Below, piece after piece: positions 50,615 to 59,694 of a stretch of DNA of 64,000 nt. The notes under the pieces were generated by a model. The model saw only the letters and a list, made by a program, of their open reading frames with translations. It was not told the DNA's origin and did not search any database. Each line of letters opens with the position of its first letter. Position 1 is the first letter of the stretch. A program made the translations under genes and the position numbers. Source of the stretch: BACL27 sp964203235 (GTDB lineage: Bacteria; Actinomycetota; Acidimicrobiia; Acidimicrobiales; Ilumatobacteraceae); NCBI GenBank assembly GCA_964203235.1, contig CAXNLE010000001.1:868001-932000 (forward strand), written 5' to 3'.

Positions 50615-51787
50615 TTAAAGCGAATGTTTTCGCAAAAATTCAACAAGCGGTTTGCCGACTTGATCTAGATTGATCAAAAATGCATCATGTCCATGCGGAG
50701 AATCAATTTCAACATATTCACATGATCCACCTGAATCGTTAATTATGTCACGAATCTGCTTCTGTTGATAAGACGGATACAAAATATCACTCGAAATACC
50801 CATAGACAACACAGGTGCAGTGATTCGTGACGCAGCAGTTTGCAAACTGCCACGTCCGCGGGCGACGTCATGAAGATCCATCGCCTTACCAATAATCAAA
50901 TAACTATTGGTATCAAAGCGTCGAATGAGTTTGTCGCCGTGGTGATCTAGATAGTTCTCAACTTCGAACTTGTCCCACAATCCAAGACCGTTATAGTCGG
51001 CATTCGTATCTGCTAACTCTCGACCGAAACGATCGGTGAAGACGTTGTCACTACGAAATGTCACTTGAGCAACCATTCGCGCAATCGCCAAGCCTTGCCA
51101 CGGTCCATCGCCGATTGCAGCATCGTAGTAATCACCACCACGCCACCTTGGATCAAGGCGAATAGATCTGCGCCCAATCGCCCCCCATGCAATTTGTTGT
51201 GCGGTTGCTTGGAGACACGTAGCAATCGGCACAAGAGTTCGTACGCGATGAGGAAATGTGACTCCCCATTCGAGAACTTGCATACCGCCCATTGATCCAC
51301 CGATAACACAATGCCAAACATCAATACCGAGCATGTCGCTGACACGAACTTGAGCGCGCACCATGTCGCGAACCGTGATCACTGGAAAACGTGAACCATA
51401 TGGCTTGCCATCAGATGGGTGCAGCGATGCGGGCCCGGTTGAACCCTGACAACCGCCGAGCGAGTTGGTGCAAACAACAAAATATTTATCGGTGTCAATT
51501 GCGCAACCAGAACCAACAAGACCATCCCACCAACCTGGTGTTGGCTGGCCGTCTTGCGCGCTACCTGCAGCGTGTGAGTCGCCTGTCCATGCGTGGCACA
51601 ACAAAATCGCATTCGACTTATCGCTATTCAACTCTCCCCAAGTTTCATACGCAATAGTCACCTGCTGCAGAGTTTTGCCGCTGTCGAGTGCAACGGGGCG
51701 ATCCTTTGGAAATTCTAAAAACTTGCGAGTGCCAAAAGCTGCGCCTTCATACCATGCACCTGTCGCCGGATAATCTGTTCGCATCAT
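50615..51787 (-). CDS. metX: Homoserine O-acetyltransferase
   Basis: A 390-residue alpha/beta hydrolase of the MetX family, making O-acetylhomoserine from homoserine and acetyl-CoA in methionine synthesis. Visible motifs are the nucleophile elbow VIGGSMGGMQVLEWG (around residue 138-152), the catalytic Asp region ISSDILYPSYQQ, and the final DSPHGHDAFL with the catalytic His. AAAGGA lies seven bases before ATG 51787, which replaces the earlier open start at 51814. The leader of about 200 bases contains a SAM-class riboswitch, so expression should fall when SAM is high. The PLP enzyme at 39502 may use its product. Confidence 0.95.
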   Translation of the reverse strand: MMRTDYPATGAWYEGAAFGTRKFLEFPKDRPVALDSGKTLQQVTIAYETWGELNSDKSNAILLCHAWTGDSHAAGSAQDGQPTPGWWDGLVGSGCAIDTDKYFVVCTNSLGGCQGSTGPASLHPSDGKPYGSRFPVITVRDMVRAQVRVSDMLGIDVWHCVIGGSMGGMQVLEWGVTFPHRVRTLVPIATCLQATAQQIAWGAIGRRSIRLDPRWRGGDYYDAAIGDGPWQGLAIARMVAQVTFRSDNVFTDRFGRELADTNADYNGLGLWDKFEVENYLDHHGDKLIRRFDTNSYLIIGKAMDLHDVARGRGSLQTAASRITAPVLSMGISSDILYPSYQQKQIRDIINDSGGSCEYVEIDSPHGHDAFLINLDQVGKPLVEFLRKHSL

Positions 51788-51841
51788 TGGTTGATCCTTT
51801 CTTGTACTAATCAAAGTAGAAGATCAAAAACTTGCGTCAGA

Positions 51842-51980
51842 GTTCGGCCGTTGCTCCGCAAATGCGGAACCACATCCCCACCCGAAGGTGAGCTGGCACC
51901 GTGGGCTCTAAACCCCGGTTGCCGGACCAAATTGGCCACTCCTGATGCAACTTCTTGCGCTCCCACTCTCGTGGCATTGC
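51842..51980 (-). promoter_or_regulatory. SAM-I/SAM-IV class riboswitch upstream of metX
   Basis: On the minus strand the metX leader shows the conserved SAM aptamer core GGCAACC (following GGCCAATTTGGTCC), then GGTGCCAGCTCACC and a hairpin CACC-TTCG-GGTG, and a P1 pairing CCAC/GTGG. A short TCCGCA/TGCGGA hairpin follows and may belong to the expression platform. The subclass (SAM-IV or variant) is judged by the actinobacterial context and not by folding software. Confidence 0.75.
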
Positions 51981-52047
51981 TGAAACAACGATAGCGGGAT
52001 AGCCTCACTAATAACACGCGATTGGAGTTGGGTGTTGGAGTTATCTG

Positions 52048-52443
52048 CTAGTCAGACGATTCTAAAGCGCATGCCGCTGTACCGCCAGGCAGATGTTGAC
52101 GATTTTTGGCAATTAATTTATAGATTGCGGATGAAAATACACGAATAATCGGCAAGTCGATTAACACGCCCAACACTGGCCATGCTCCGTTGGCAGTTTT
52201 CAATAGCTCAGAAACAGCGCGACTACCTGATCGAATTATTCCTTCACTGTTAACCCACTGCAATGCTTGATTACATTGTTCGGTTGTTAAGCCGAGAACA
52301 TTCAGATCTGCTTTTTGATGCGCAACAATTTTTGCTGACGTATGCACTCGACGCTGAATGAAGTTTACACAGCGCGCGCAAAATGCGCAGTCGCCATCCC
52401 AAATCAAAAACGATTTCTCCGCGTTAGTTCTTGCGTGTGACAT
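52048..52443 (-). CDS. DCC-family thiol oxidoreductase-like protein (DUF393)
   Basis: The 131-residue protein has the DCC motif: FLIWDGDCAFCARCVNF near residues 12-28, with the Asp-Gly-x-Cys and paired Cys residues. It has a thioredoxin-like fold and no signal peptide. Members are membrane-associated redox proteins of unknown role. ATG 52443 is chosen over the longer frame, since TAAACT (52456-52451) lies seven bases ahead. Two copies of AGCAGGATTACC precede the gene. Confidence 0.85.
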   Translation of the reverse strand: MSHARTNAEKSFLIWDGDCAFCARCVNFIQRRVHTSAKIVAHQKADLNVLGLTTEQCNQALQWVNSEGIIRSGSRAVSELLKTANGAWPVLGVLIDLPIIRVFSSAIYKLIAKNRQHLPGGTAACALESSD

Positions 52444-52456
52444 AATTCTAAGTTTA
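52444..52456 (-). promoter_or_regulatory. Leaderless -10 box of the DCC-family gene
   Basis: TAAACT (52456-52451) lies seven bases before ATG 52443. Confidence 0.4.
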
Positions 52457-52513
52457 CTAGCAGGATTACCAGCAGGATTACCAGCAACAACCAATTAGAT
52501 ACGCTTAGGCGAA

Positions 52514-53251
52514 ATGTATAAGTTTCTAATTAAGCCAATTTGGCTTTTATTACATGTGACGGTTGTTGCAACAATTCTATCGATGGTCAACTTGGCGCTC
52601 TGGCAAATCGGTAGATACCACGAAAAAGTTGAATTTAATCAAACTGTCAAAGAGCGAATAAGCGCACCGATCTTGCCTGTCGAGCAGTTACTTGATGCTA
52701 TTAAGAGTCGTTCAGAGTCGCCAGAAACCGTTGAGTGGCGAACAGTACTAGTGGTGGGCGAATACATCGATGGCGAAACTGTTGAAGCGGTCAATCGCGC
52801 CCAAGATGGTTATTCAGGCAAAGATCCACTCACGCCCATCCGTTTGGCAAATAATCAATTGTTATTAATGAATCGTGGATTCATTTCAATTTCGAAAGAT
52901 GTTGGCCCAGCGCCACTTGGTCAAGTACAAATCATTGGTCGCGTCAGAGCACCAGAAATTCGTCGTCGCTTTCGCATCAGCGACCCAGCGCAAGGCGAAC
53001 TTTTAGAGATGAGCAATATTGACCTAGAGCGACTGAATATGCAAATGCCCTCAGAGCTAGCGCCAATATACGTTGAAGTTCTTGAATCTAAACCATCAGA
53101 CTCGCCCGAACTATCCCGTATTGCGGCTCCGGCGCTATCTACAGGCTCGCATCTGAGCTACACATTTCAATGGTTTACATTTTCAGTGTTTGTATTGGCC
53201 GGCTGGATAATAGTGATCCGCCGAAAAATCAATTCGTTGAAAACTACTTAA
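52514..53251 (+). CDS. SURF1-family cytochrome oxidase assembly protein
   Basis: The 245-residue protein has two membrane segments (about residues 10-30 and 218-236) flanking a soluble domain, the SURF1 arrangement. Features are LALWQIGRYHEK after the first helix, EWRTVLVVGEYI near 76-87, LLMNRGFI near 118-125, and SYTFQWFTFSVF just before the last helix. It assists haem insertion into the a-type cytochrome oxidase. It lies opposite the DCC gene and overlaps the next gene's stop by 4 bp. Confidence 0.88.
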   Translation: MYKFLIKPIWLLLHVTVVATILSMVNLALWQIGRYHEKVEFNQTVKERISAPILPVEQLLDAIKSRSESPETVEWRTVLVVGEYIDGETVEAVNRAQDGYSGKDPLTPIRLANNQLLLMNRGFISISKDVGPAPLGQVQIIGRVRAPEIRRRFRISDPAQGELLEMSNIDLERLNMQMPSELAPIYVEVLESKPSDSPELSRIAAPALSTGSHLSYTFQWFTFSVFVLAGWIIVIRRKINSLKTT

Positions 53252-54696
53252 GTTAAGTTTTCGACAAAACCTTCTAATTGTCGCAAGTTGCGACATTCGA
53301 ACACGCCATCTGTGTGCGCACCATATTCGCCAACTATTGAGTCACCGGTATTCCAGTATGACTTTGGCTCTGGGTTGAGCCAATAGACGTGTCTTGCGCG
53401 CTTGGCGATTTCTTTGACAACCCAAGATTGTGCGGCGTGATAATTATTTCGCGCATCACCAAGCAGCAATACGGTTGTTTTTGAATTGATGTCTTTTCCG
53501 TAACGCTCCCAAAAGACTTCGAAAGCATGCCCATAATCACTATGGCCGTCAACCCAAACAACATCTGCCTCGGTATTCACACGATTGATGGCTTCACCGA
53601 TGTCTTCAGTCGATTTAAAATATTTTGTAACTTCATCGATGCCGTCAATGAAAACAAACGACCGCACTTTAGAAAACTGATTTTGAATTGCGTAGACAAA
53701 CATCAGAGTAAACCTTGCAAACGCCGCAACGCTTCCCGAAATATCGGCGACAACCATTAGCTCTGGCTTAGCCGGGCGTGGATAGCGAAACTTCGGGTCA
53801 GCAGGCACGCCACCATAACTCAGTGAATGGCGCACAGTGTTGCGAAAATCTAAAGGACCTTTGCGACCATGTCGGCGTTTGCGCGCCAAACGCGCAGCAA
53901 GTTTTCGAGTCAGCGGATACAAGGCTTTTTTAAGGCTCTGCATTTCATCGCGACTGGCATGCATAAACTCGACATCTTCGGGCAACGGTTTGCGCAAGGT
54001 CTTCGCCATTGCTTCTGCACCACGGTCGGCGACAAGTCTTCGCCGAATCTCTGACTCGACTTCTTGTTTAAATTGCTCTATTCGGCTCTCGAACTCATCT
54101 TTTTCAAGACGTTCTTCAAGCGATGTGAGATCTTGCTGGCTTGAATCACGATTCGCATCCATCAATTTTTGCAACATGTTGTCGAGATCTAAATTGCGAA
54201 GCGTGCGATACAAATAATAAGTACCGCCAACTGGCCGACCTGGCTCCATTCCGGCAAAGCGTTGCACAGATTGTTTGGCGAGAGCACGCATCATTGCTTG
54301 GTCGCCGCTCATTAAAGCACGCATCAGCATCGCATTAATTTCTTCTGGGGTTAACGAATCCATTCCGCCGCCAGAGCCTTTGCCTTCGCCTTGGCCTTTG
54401 ACCTGGTCCATTTGCTCTTGCATATCACGCCAGAAATCATCTGGTTGACCGTCTTGGGTGATCGCGTATTCTGGGCCGCGCAACGAGAAATAAACCTCAA
54501 AAATAGTTTCGAACACTCTCCAGTGAGCATTATTTTTTACGAGCGTCGCCCCCAGCGCATATTTAAAGGCATCACGATCTTCTATCGGGATGACCTTGAC
54601 AGCCTCCATCGCATCGAGATTCTCTGTCAAACTTACGGGCAACCCCGCATTTCGTAATTCAGCAATGAAACCCGACATCAGGTCAAGCACTGGCAT
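53248..54696 (-). CDS. VWA domain protein, CoxE-like
   Basis: The 482-residue protein of the CoxE group has a helical N-terminal half with many charged residues and a C-terminal VWA domain. The MIDAS motif is visible as the D-x-S-G-S in MVVADISGSVAAF (around residue 316), with DGHSDYGHAF and LLLGDARNNYH further on as the remaining metal ligands. It works with the MoxR ATPase encoded just upstream (9 bp between), as CoxD/CoxE do in CO dehydrogenase maturation. No CO dehydrogenase genes are nearby, so the target is unknown. Confidence 0.88.
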   Translation of the reverse strand: MPVLDLMSGFIAELRNAGLPVSLTENLDAMEAVKVIPIEDRDAFKYALGATLVKNNAHWRVFETIFEVYFSLRGPEYAITQDGQPDDFWRDMQEQMDQVKGQGEGKGSGGGMDSLTPEEINAMLMRALMSGDQAMMRALAKQSVQRFAGMEPGRPVGGTYYLYRTLRNLDLDNMLQKLMDANRDSSQQDLTSLEERLEKDEFESRIEQFKQEVESEIRRRLVADRGAEAMAKTLRKPLPEDVEFMHASRDEMQSLKKALYPLTRKLAARLARKRRHGRKGPLDFRNTVRHSLSYGGVPADPKFRYPRPAKPELMVVADISGSVAAFARFTLMFVYAIQNQFSKVRSFVFIDGIDEVTKYFKSTEDIGEAINRVNTEADVVWVDGHSDYGHAFEVFWERYGKDINSKTTVLLLGDARNNYHAAQSWVVKEIAKRARHVYWLNPEPKSYWNTGDSIVGEYGAHTDGVFECRNLRQLEGFVENLT

Positions 54697-54705
54697 TGTG
54701 CAACC

Positions 54706-55572
54706 TCACTTGGTAACGGAAAGTTCTTTGGCTGCTTTTGCTATGTCTGTCTGATATTTAAGAAGAATATGCAAAGTCTCTTTTGCTTCTTGGGCGTCAA
54801 TCGTCTCTATCCCAAGCAACATCAAAGTTCTTGCCCAATCGAGTGTTTCGCTGACAGACGGAGCCTTCTTCAGATCAAGTTGGCGGATACTTCGAACGAT
54901 GCGTGCAATTTGATCAGCCAAATTTTCACTAATATCCGGAACTTTATTCAACACAATTTCTTTTTCGCGCTCAAGATCTGGATAATCAACGTGGAGATAC
55001 AAACAACGACGCTTCAGCGCTTCTGATAACTCACGAGTGTTGTTCGATGTCAAAAACACGAGTGGAATCTGCTTGGCGGTAATTGTGCCCAACTCTGGAA
55101 TCGAAACTTGGTACTCGGAAAGAATTTCGAGCAATAGCGCTTCGGTCTCAAGTTCAACACGATCAACTTCATCGATCAACAAAACCACTGGTTCTTCACT
55201 GGTGATTGCCTCAAGAAGAGGTCGAGCCAATAAAAACTCGCTACTAAAAATGTCATCATGGACTTCGCTCCAAGAATCACTATTTTTATCGGCTTGAATA
55301 CGAAGCAACTGCTTCTTGTAGTTCCATTCGTAGAGTGCCTTTGATTCGTCAAGACCTTCGTAACATTGCAAGCGAATCAATCGCGCGCCAGTGAGTTCGG
55401 CGACGCTCTTGGCGAGTTGAGTCTTGCCGGTGCCTGCTGGTCCTTCAATTAAAACTGGTTTACCGAGACGATCTGCCAAGAACACAACACCGGCGATCCC
55501 GTCGTCTGCAAGATAATTGACATTCTTAAGCCCGCTACGCACGGTAGCTACATCGTTAAATCGAGGTTTCAC
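54706..55572 (-). CDS. MoxR-family AAA ATPase
   Basis: A MoxR-type AAA+ ATPase of about 288 residues. Walker A GPAGTGKTQLAK near residue 46, Walker B VVLLIDEVDR near 128, sensor 1 region LTSNN and the Arg in EALKRRCLYL are all visible. It acts as a chaperone remodelling a partner with the VWA protein encoded downstream. The frame starts at GTG 55578; GTG 55572 is favoured because TAGAGT lies seven bases before it. Confidence 0.92.
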   Translation of the reverse strand: MKPRFNDVATVRSGLKNVNYLADDGIAGVVFLADRLGKPVLIEGPAGTGKTQLAKSVAELTGARLIRLQCYEGLDESKALYEWNYKKQLLRIQADKNSDSWSEVHDDIFSSEFLLARPLLEAITSEEPVVLLIDEVDRVELETEALLLEILSEYQVSIPELGTITAKQIPLVFLTSNNTRELSEALKRRCLYLHVDYPDLEREKEIVLNKVPDISENLADQIARIVRSIRQLDLKKAPSVSETLDWARTLMLLGIETIDAQEAKETLHILLKYQTDIAKAAKELSVTK

Positions 55573-55647
55573 CCGCACAACTCTAGCGGTTCGGGTTCAC
55601 CACAACGAAGCGCAACCGAGCCAGAATTCGCAATACGATTGACCGCA

Positions 55648-57237
55648 ATGGCAACGCCCGAAGGCAGTCAAACACTTTGGCGTGCGAACCTGATCGTGGC
55701 TTGTGGCACAGCGCTTAGTCGCGTGACTGGTCTGATTCGCATAATCATTTTTGGCGTAATGATCGGCCAAACTGCCGTTGCCGATGCATATGACGCGGCG
55801 AATAATGCACCCAACGTAGTTTATGAACTTTTACTTGGCGGAGTTTTAGCCGCGTCGTTGATCCCGCTTTTCAGTCGTTACTTACAAGACGGAGACGACG
55901 ATGCTGTCAACGCGATTTCTAGTTTTGCAGTTCTGGCTCTGGCCACAATCACAATGCTGGCATTATTTGCATCGCCACTAATCTTTCACGTCTTTTCTCT
56001 GAATCCTGCCAGCGATATCGACGTTGCGTTGTTCAGATCAACAGGCACAAGTTTGACGCGTCTTTTCATTGTGCAAATATTTTTCTATGGACTAACAGCA
56101 ATTGCGAGCGCTATTTTGAACTCAAAACGGCGATTCTTCGCCGCCGCATGGACACCCGTTATTGCCAACCTGGTAACTATTTTCACATTATTGGCTATCC
56201 CTCGGGTTACTTCAATGAAACCGCCCACTATTAGTGAAGTTTCAACTAATCGCTCGTTACAACTGCTTCTAGGACTTGGTTCAACATCTGGGATAATTGC
56301 AATGACTTTGTTTATGGTCATCGCACTCTCGCGCAGTGGATTGAAACTTAAGTGGAACTTAGATCTAAATCATCCAGCGGTCAAGAAGTTATTAAAACTC
56401 TCTGGGTGGGCAGTCGGCTATGTTGTCGCGAATCAAATTTCATTAATCGTGATAAAAAATCTCGCTTCGCCCGGTAGTGGAAACGTTGATGCGTATTCAA
56501 AGGCTTACGCTTTTTTCTCACTGCCCCACGGTCTACTCGCAGTTTCAATCGCGACAACATTTGTGCCTGACCTTGCTCGAGCCGCAGCAAATCTAGACCT
56601 AGCAAAATTTCATGAGAAATTTGTTTCTGGATTGCGATTAACTGCGCTTGTGACAATCCCGGCGGCATTTGGGATGTTCATACTCTCTCGTCCGCTGGTT
56701 GCAATGTTATTGCAACATGGCAATTTCAATTTGTCAGCGACCCAGAACACAGCCCGCGCACTGTCTGGTCTGGCCATCGGTCTGGCAGGCTTCTCAATAT
56801 ATCTTTTTGTTTTGCGCGGCTTTTACACAAATAACGACACGCGAACTCCGTTTTGGATCAATTTATTCGAAAACGTTTTAAACATAGTGTTTGCAACTTT
56901 GTTTGTTGACCACTTTGATGTCTTTGGTCTGGGTTTGGCATTTTCACTTGCCTATTTGATTAGTGCAGTTGTTGCATTATTCACGATGCAACGAAAATCA
57001 CGAGGATTTAACGCCAATTCATTGCTTGCTAGTTTTGTACCAATAGTTATAAGCGCGGGTGTCATGGCAGTATGCGTTCGCTTGGGGTCAATGTTGTTTG
57101 CTAATCACGAATCTGCAGTTGGGATCAACGCAACAATACAGGTGTTGAGTGGATCAATAATCGGTATAACTGTTTATGTTGCGATGCTGTATTTGTTTCA
57201 AGTCAGTGAAGTGCGAAAATTGTTTCACCGCAACTAG
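55648..57237 (+). CDS. murJ: MurJ-type lipid II flippase
   Basis: The 529-residue integral membrane protein has about 14 hydrophobic helices, the MVF/MATE-like fold of MurJ. The start contains ALSRVTGLIRIIIFGVMIG and NNAPNVVYELLLGGVLAASLIPLF, which are conserved in bacterial MurJ. It moves lipid II across the cytoplasmic membrane for peptidoglycan synthesis. TTG 55639 opens the frame; ATG 55648 is more likely. It lacks the C-terminal pseudokinase and extracellular domain seen in mycobacterial MviN. Confidence 0.9.
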   Translation: MATPEGSQTLWRANLIVACGTALSRVTGLIRIIIFGVMIGQTAVADAYDAANNAPNVVYELLLGGVLAASLIPLFSRYLQDGDDDAVNAISSFAVLALATITMLALFASPLIFHVFSLNPASDIDVALFRSTGTSLTRLFIVQIFFYGLTAIASAILNSKRRFFAAAWTPVIANLVTIFTLLAIPRVTSMKPPTISEVSTNRSLQLLLGLGSTSGIIAMTLFMVIALSRSGLKLKWNLDLNHPAVKKLLKLSGWAVGYVVANQISLIVIKNLASPGSGNVDAYSKAYAFFSLPHGLLAVSIATTFVPDLARAAANLDLAKFHEKFVSGLRLTALVTIPAAFGMFILSRPLVAMLLQHGNFNLSATQNTARALSGLAIGLAGFSIYLFVLRGFYTNNDTRTPFWINLFENVLNIVFATLFVDHFDVFGLGLAFSLAYLISAVVALFTMQRKSRGFNANSLLASFVPIVISAGVMAVCVRLGSMLFANHESAVGINATIQVLSGSIIGITVYVAMLYLFQVSEVRKLFHRN

Positions 57238-57251
57238 CAACTAGCAACTAG
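57231..57251. repeat. Heptamer CAACTAG repeated three times
   Basis: CAACTAG occurs at 57231, 57238 and 57245 without a gap. It contains the murJ stop (TAG 57235-57237) and the proB stop on the other strand (57250-57248). Confidence 0.8.
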
Positions 57252-58339
57252 CCAATCAATATCACGAGGTCGTCGCGGTGAATCACCTCTTGAGCCACAC
57301 CGTCGACTAGATCGCGACTGTGCATGCCAGCACTTGCGCCTGCCTGTATCGCAGTTACCCCCGACATACCGCGTGCAAACACGACACCGTGTTGATTCTT
57401 AACTTCAATCGTGTCACCAATTTCAAAGTCGCCGGTCACTGCGATCACACCAGCATGTAAAAGTGAAACAGTTTTGCGAGCAAGGGCATCACGCGCACCA
57501 TCGTCAACTGTGACTGAGCCAGTCACTTGAGCAGCAAACGCAATCCATAACTTGCGAGCGGTTAGTTCGCGTTCACGCGGCAAAAACTGCGTTCCTGCAT
57601 CTGCAACTTTATTCAAGGCATCAACCACAACATTCGCACGTTTGGCTGAACCGATGACCGTTCGTACGCCTGACCACGAGGCAATACGCGCCGCCGCAAG
57701 TTTTGAAGCCATGCCACCACTGCCGCGCGTGTTATTTGAAGTGCCAGCACGAACAGAAAGCAGTTCATCATTGGCTTCAACCGTTTCAATAAAAGTAGCT
57801 TTCGAATCAACGCTCGGGTCTGCCGTAAACAAACCTTTTAGATCGGTGAGAAGAATCAAGACATCTGCCGAAACACTGTGGGCAACAAGTGCCGCAATTC
57901 GATCGTTATCGCCAAAACGAATTTCGTCGCTGGCAATTGCATCGTTTTCATTGATAACTGGCACACAACCCAATTCAAGTAATCGCAAAAGAGTCTGACG
58001 CGCATGCAGATACTGATGTCGATCAATGAAGTCATTTGGTACAAGCAACACCTGCGCACTAACTAACTGATGACGATCAAGTTGCACGTTGTACTCTTGC
58101 ATTAATCGGCTTTGCCCTGCTGCAGCAAGTGCTTGCAGAGTCAACATATCGGTTGGTCTTTGACTAAGTTTGAGCGCCGCGACACCGCCCGCAACAGCAC
58201 CTGAAGTGACAATCAAAACTTCGTGACTTAAACTTCGCAAAGTTGCGACTTCTTCACACAACGCACTTACGGCAGACGAGTTGATATTGCCTTCACTAGT
58301 AGTGATCGAAGATGTACCAATCTTTACAACGACACGCAT
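57248..58339 (-). CDS. proB: Glutamate 5-kinase
   Basis: The enzyme phosphorylates glutamate as the first step of proline synthesis. The 363-residue protein has the amino-acid-kinase domain (VVKIGTSSIT at 3-12, TSGAVAGGVAAL near 46, NENDAIASDEI near 134, DLKGLFTADP near 165 and GTGGM-like NTRGSGGMASKL near 200). The C-terminal PUA domain runs from about 275. It lies six bases downstream of obg, the usual actinobacterial order, and is convergent with murJ. Confidence 0.95.
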   Translation of the reverse strand: MRVVVKIGTSSITTSEGNINSSAVSALCEEVATLRSLSHEVLIVTSGAVAGGVAALKLSQRPTDMLTLQALAAAGQSRLMQEYNVQLDRHQLVSAQVLLVPNDFIDRHQYLHARQTLLRLLELGCVPVINENDAIASDEIRFGDNDRIAALVAHSVSADVLILLTDLKGLFTADPSVDSKATFIETVEANDELLSVRAGTSNNTRGSGGMASKLAAARIASWSGVRTVIGSAKRANVVVDALNKVADAGTQFLPRERELTARKLWIAFAAQVTGSVTVDDGARDALARKTVSLLHAGVIAVTGDFEIGDTIEVKNQHGVVFARGMSGVTAIQAGASAGMHSRDLVDGVAQEVIHRDDLVILIG

Positions 58340-58344
58340 GTCAA

Positions 58345-59592
58345 TTACTCAGGTGTGTAGTCGAACGAGAATGTGCCGATCCATATCACAGCGCCCTGCG
58401 TCGCACCTGCGCGTGCTAATAATCTCGGTACACCGAGTCGACCCATTCGGTCATCAATGTAATTAAGTGCATCAGCATTAGTCACATCGTTGAGGGCAAT
58501 AGATCGTTCAATATCGCGACCATGTAATCGAAACTCATTGGCGCTAATCCGCTCTACACGAGTGCCCTGTGGCTCTGGGCGAAAAGTAACTGGGCCTTGC
58601 GGTGGTGGTTCTGTTGTACGAGCTTCAGCAACAAGTACAGCGAGTTTATTTAAGACTTCACGCACGCCGTCACCAGTGACAGCAGACATCTTGTCGCCAC
58701 TCCATGCATCAATAACTTCAGCCGGCGCAGAATCTGTTTTTGTAGCAATTACTAATCGTGGACGATCTAGAAGTTCTGGTTGATATGCCTTTAGTTCGCG
58801 CAACAAAACTTCTTCTTGATCTTTTGGCGAGATTTCTTCCATTGAAACTAGATCGACAAGAACACACAAAACACGGGCCCGCTCAATGTGGCGAAGAAAC
58901 TGATCGCCGAGGCCTTTGCCTTCACTTGCGCCTTCGATTATTCCTGGAATGTCGGCTATCACGAACTCGGTTGTATTATTTAGCCGCACAACGCCGAGGT
59001 GTGGCTCGAGTGTTGTAAATGGATAATTAGCGATCTTTGGCTTGGCCGCCGAGACAGAACTAATAAATGTGCTTTTGCCCGCATTTGGAAACCCAACAAG
59101 TGCAACATCGGCCATAAGTTTCATCTCAAGTTTCAGCCAGCGTTCAAAGCCGTGCTCTCCCTGCTCAGCAAATTTTGGTGCTCGACGACGATTTGATAAA
59201 AATCTTGCGTTACCACGACCGCCTTCACCACCTTGTGCGGCCAACCAGCGCGAACCATGTTGCGCGAGATCAGCGAGAGAGTCACCTGTGTACATGTCTT
59301 TAACCACGGTGCCCTCTGGAACACCGATCAATAATTCTTCACCGCGACGGCCGTGCAAATCCTTTCCCATTCCAGATACTCCGTCTTGGGCGCGACGATG
59401 CGGGTGATCACGAAACGCCAACAAACTAGCGACATTTCGATCAGCAACAAGCCAAACAGACCCGCCGTTGCCTCCATCGCCGCCGTTTGGTCCGCCATTG
59501 ACAACTGGACCTTCGCGACGAAAACTTACACAGCCACTACCGCCATCACCGCCACGAACATTAAGTTGTGCTTCGTCAACAAAGGCACTCAT
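58345..59592 (-). CDS. obg: GTPase Obg/CgtA
   Basis: The 415-residue Obg GTPase is used in ribosome assembly and stress response. The glycine-rich Obg fold occupies residues 1-158 (RGGDGGSGCVSFRRE near 13-27), the G domain follows with G1 GFPNAGKSTF near 167, G3 DIPGIIEGA, G4 TKTD and SAV as G5, and an OCT domain makes the C-terminus (about 342-415). GGAG precedes ATG 59592. It is followed by proB; rplU/rpmA are separated from it by two plus-strand genes. Confidence 0.96.
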   Translation of the reverse strand: MSAFVDEAQLNVRGGDGGSGCVSFRREGPVVNGGPNGGDGGNGGSVWLVADRNVASLLAFRDHPHRRAQDGVSGMGKDLHGRRGEELLIGVPEGTVVKDMYTGDSLADLAQHGSRWLAAQGGEGGRGNARFLSNRRRAPKFAEQGEHGFERWLKLEMKLMADVALVGFPNAGKSTFISSVSAAKPKIANYPFTTLEPHLGVVRLNNTTEFVIADIPGIIEGASEGKGLGDQFLRHIERARVLCVLVDLVSMEEISPKDQEEVLLRELKAYQPELLDRPRLVIATKTDSAPAEVIDAWSGDKMSAVTGDGVREVLNKLAVLVAEARTTEPPPQGPVTFRPEPQGTRVERISANEFRLHGRDIERSIALNDVTNADALNYIDDRMGRLGVPRLLARAGATQGAVIWIGTFSFDYTPE

Positions 59593-59682
59593 TTGTCTCC
59601 ATTTTGAGTCTGCCGGTTCTAAAGACTGACAAGAACCGGGCTAACCAAGGCTACAAGCACGACCAATGACTCACCCTTTGCC

Positions 59683-59694
59683 TAAGGTTGTGCG
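59683..59694 (+). promoter_or_regulatory. Leaderless -10 box of the dGTPase gene
   Basis: TAAGGT (59683-59688) lies six bases before ATG 59695. Confidence 0.4.

Noticed and set aside
52452..52494. Upstream extension of the DCC protein across a repeated AGCAGGATTACC
   Set aside because: The extension encodes only a repeated Gly-Asn-Pro-Ala phrase; the ATG at 52443 has a well-placed -10 box.
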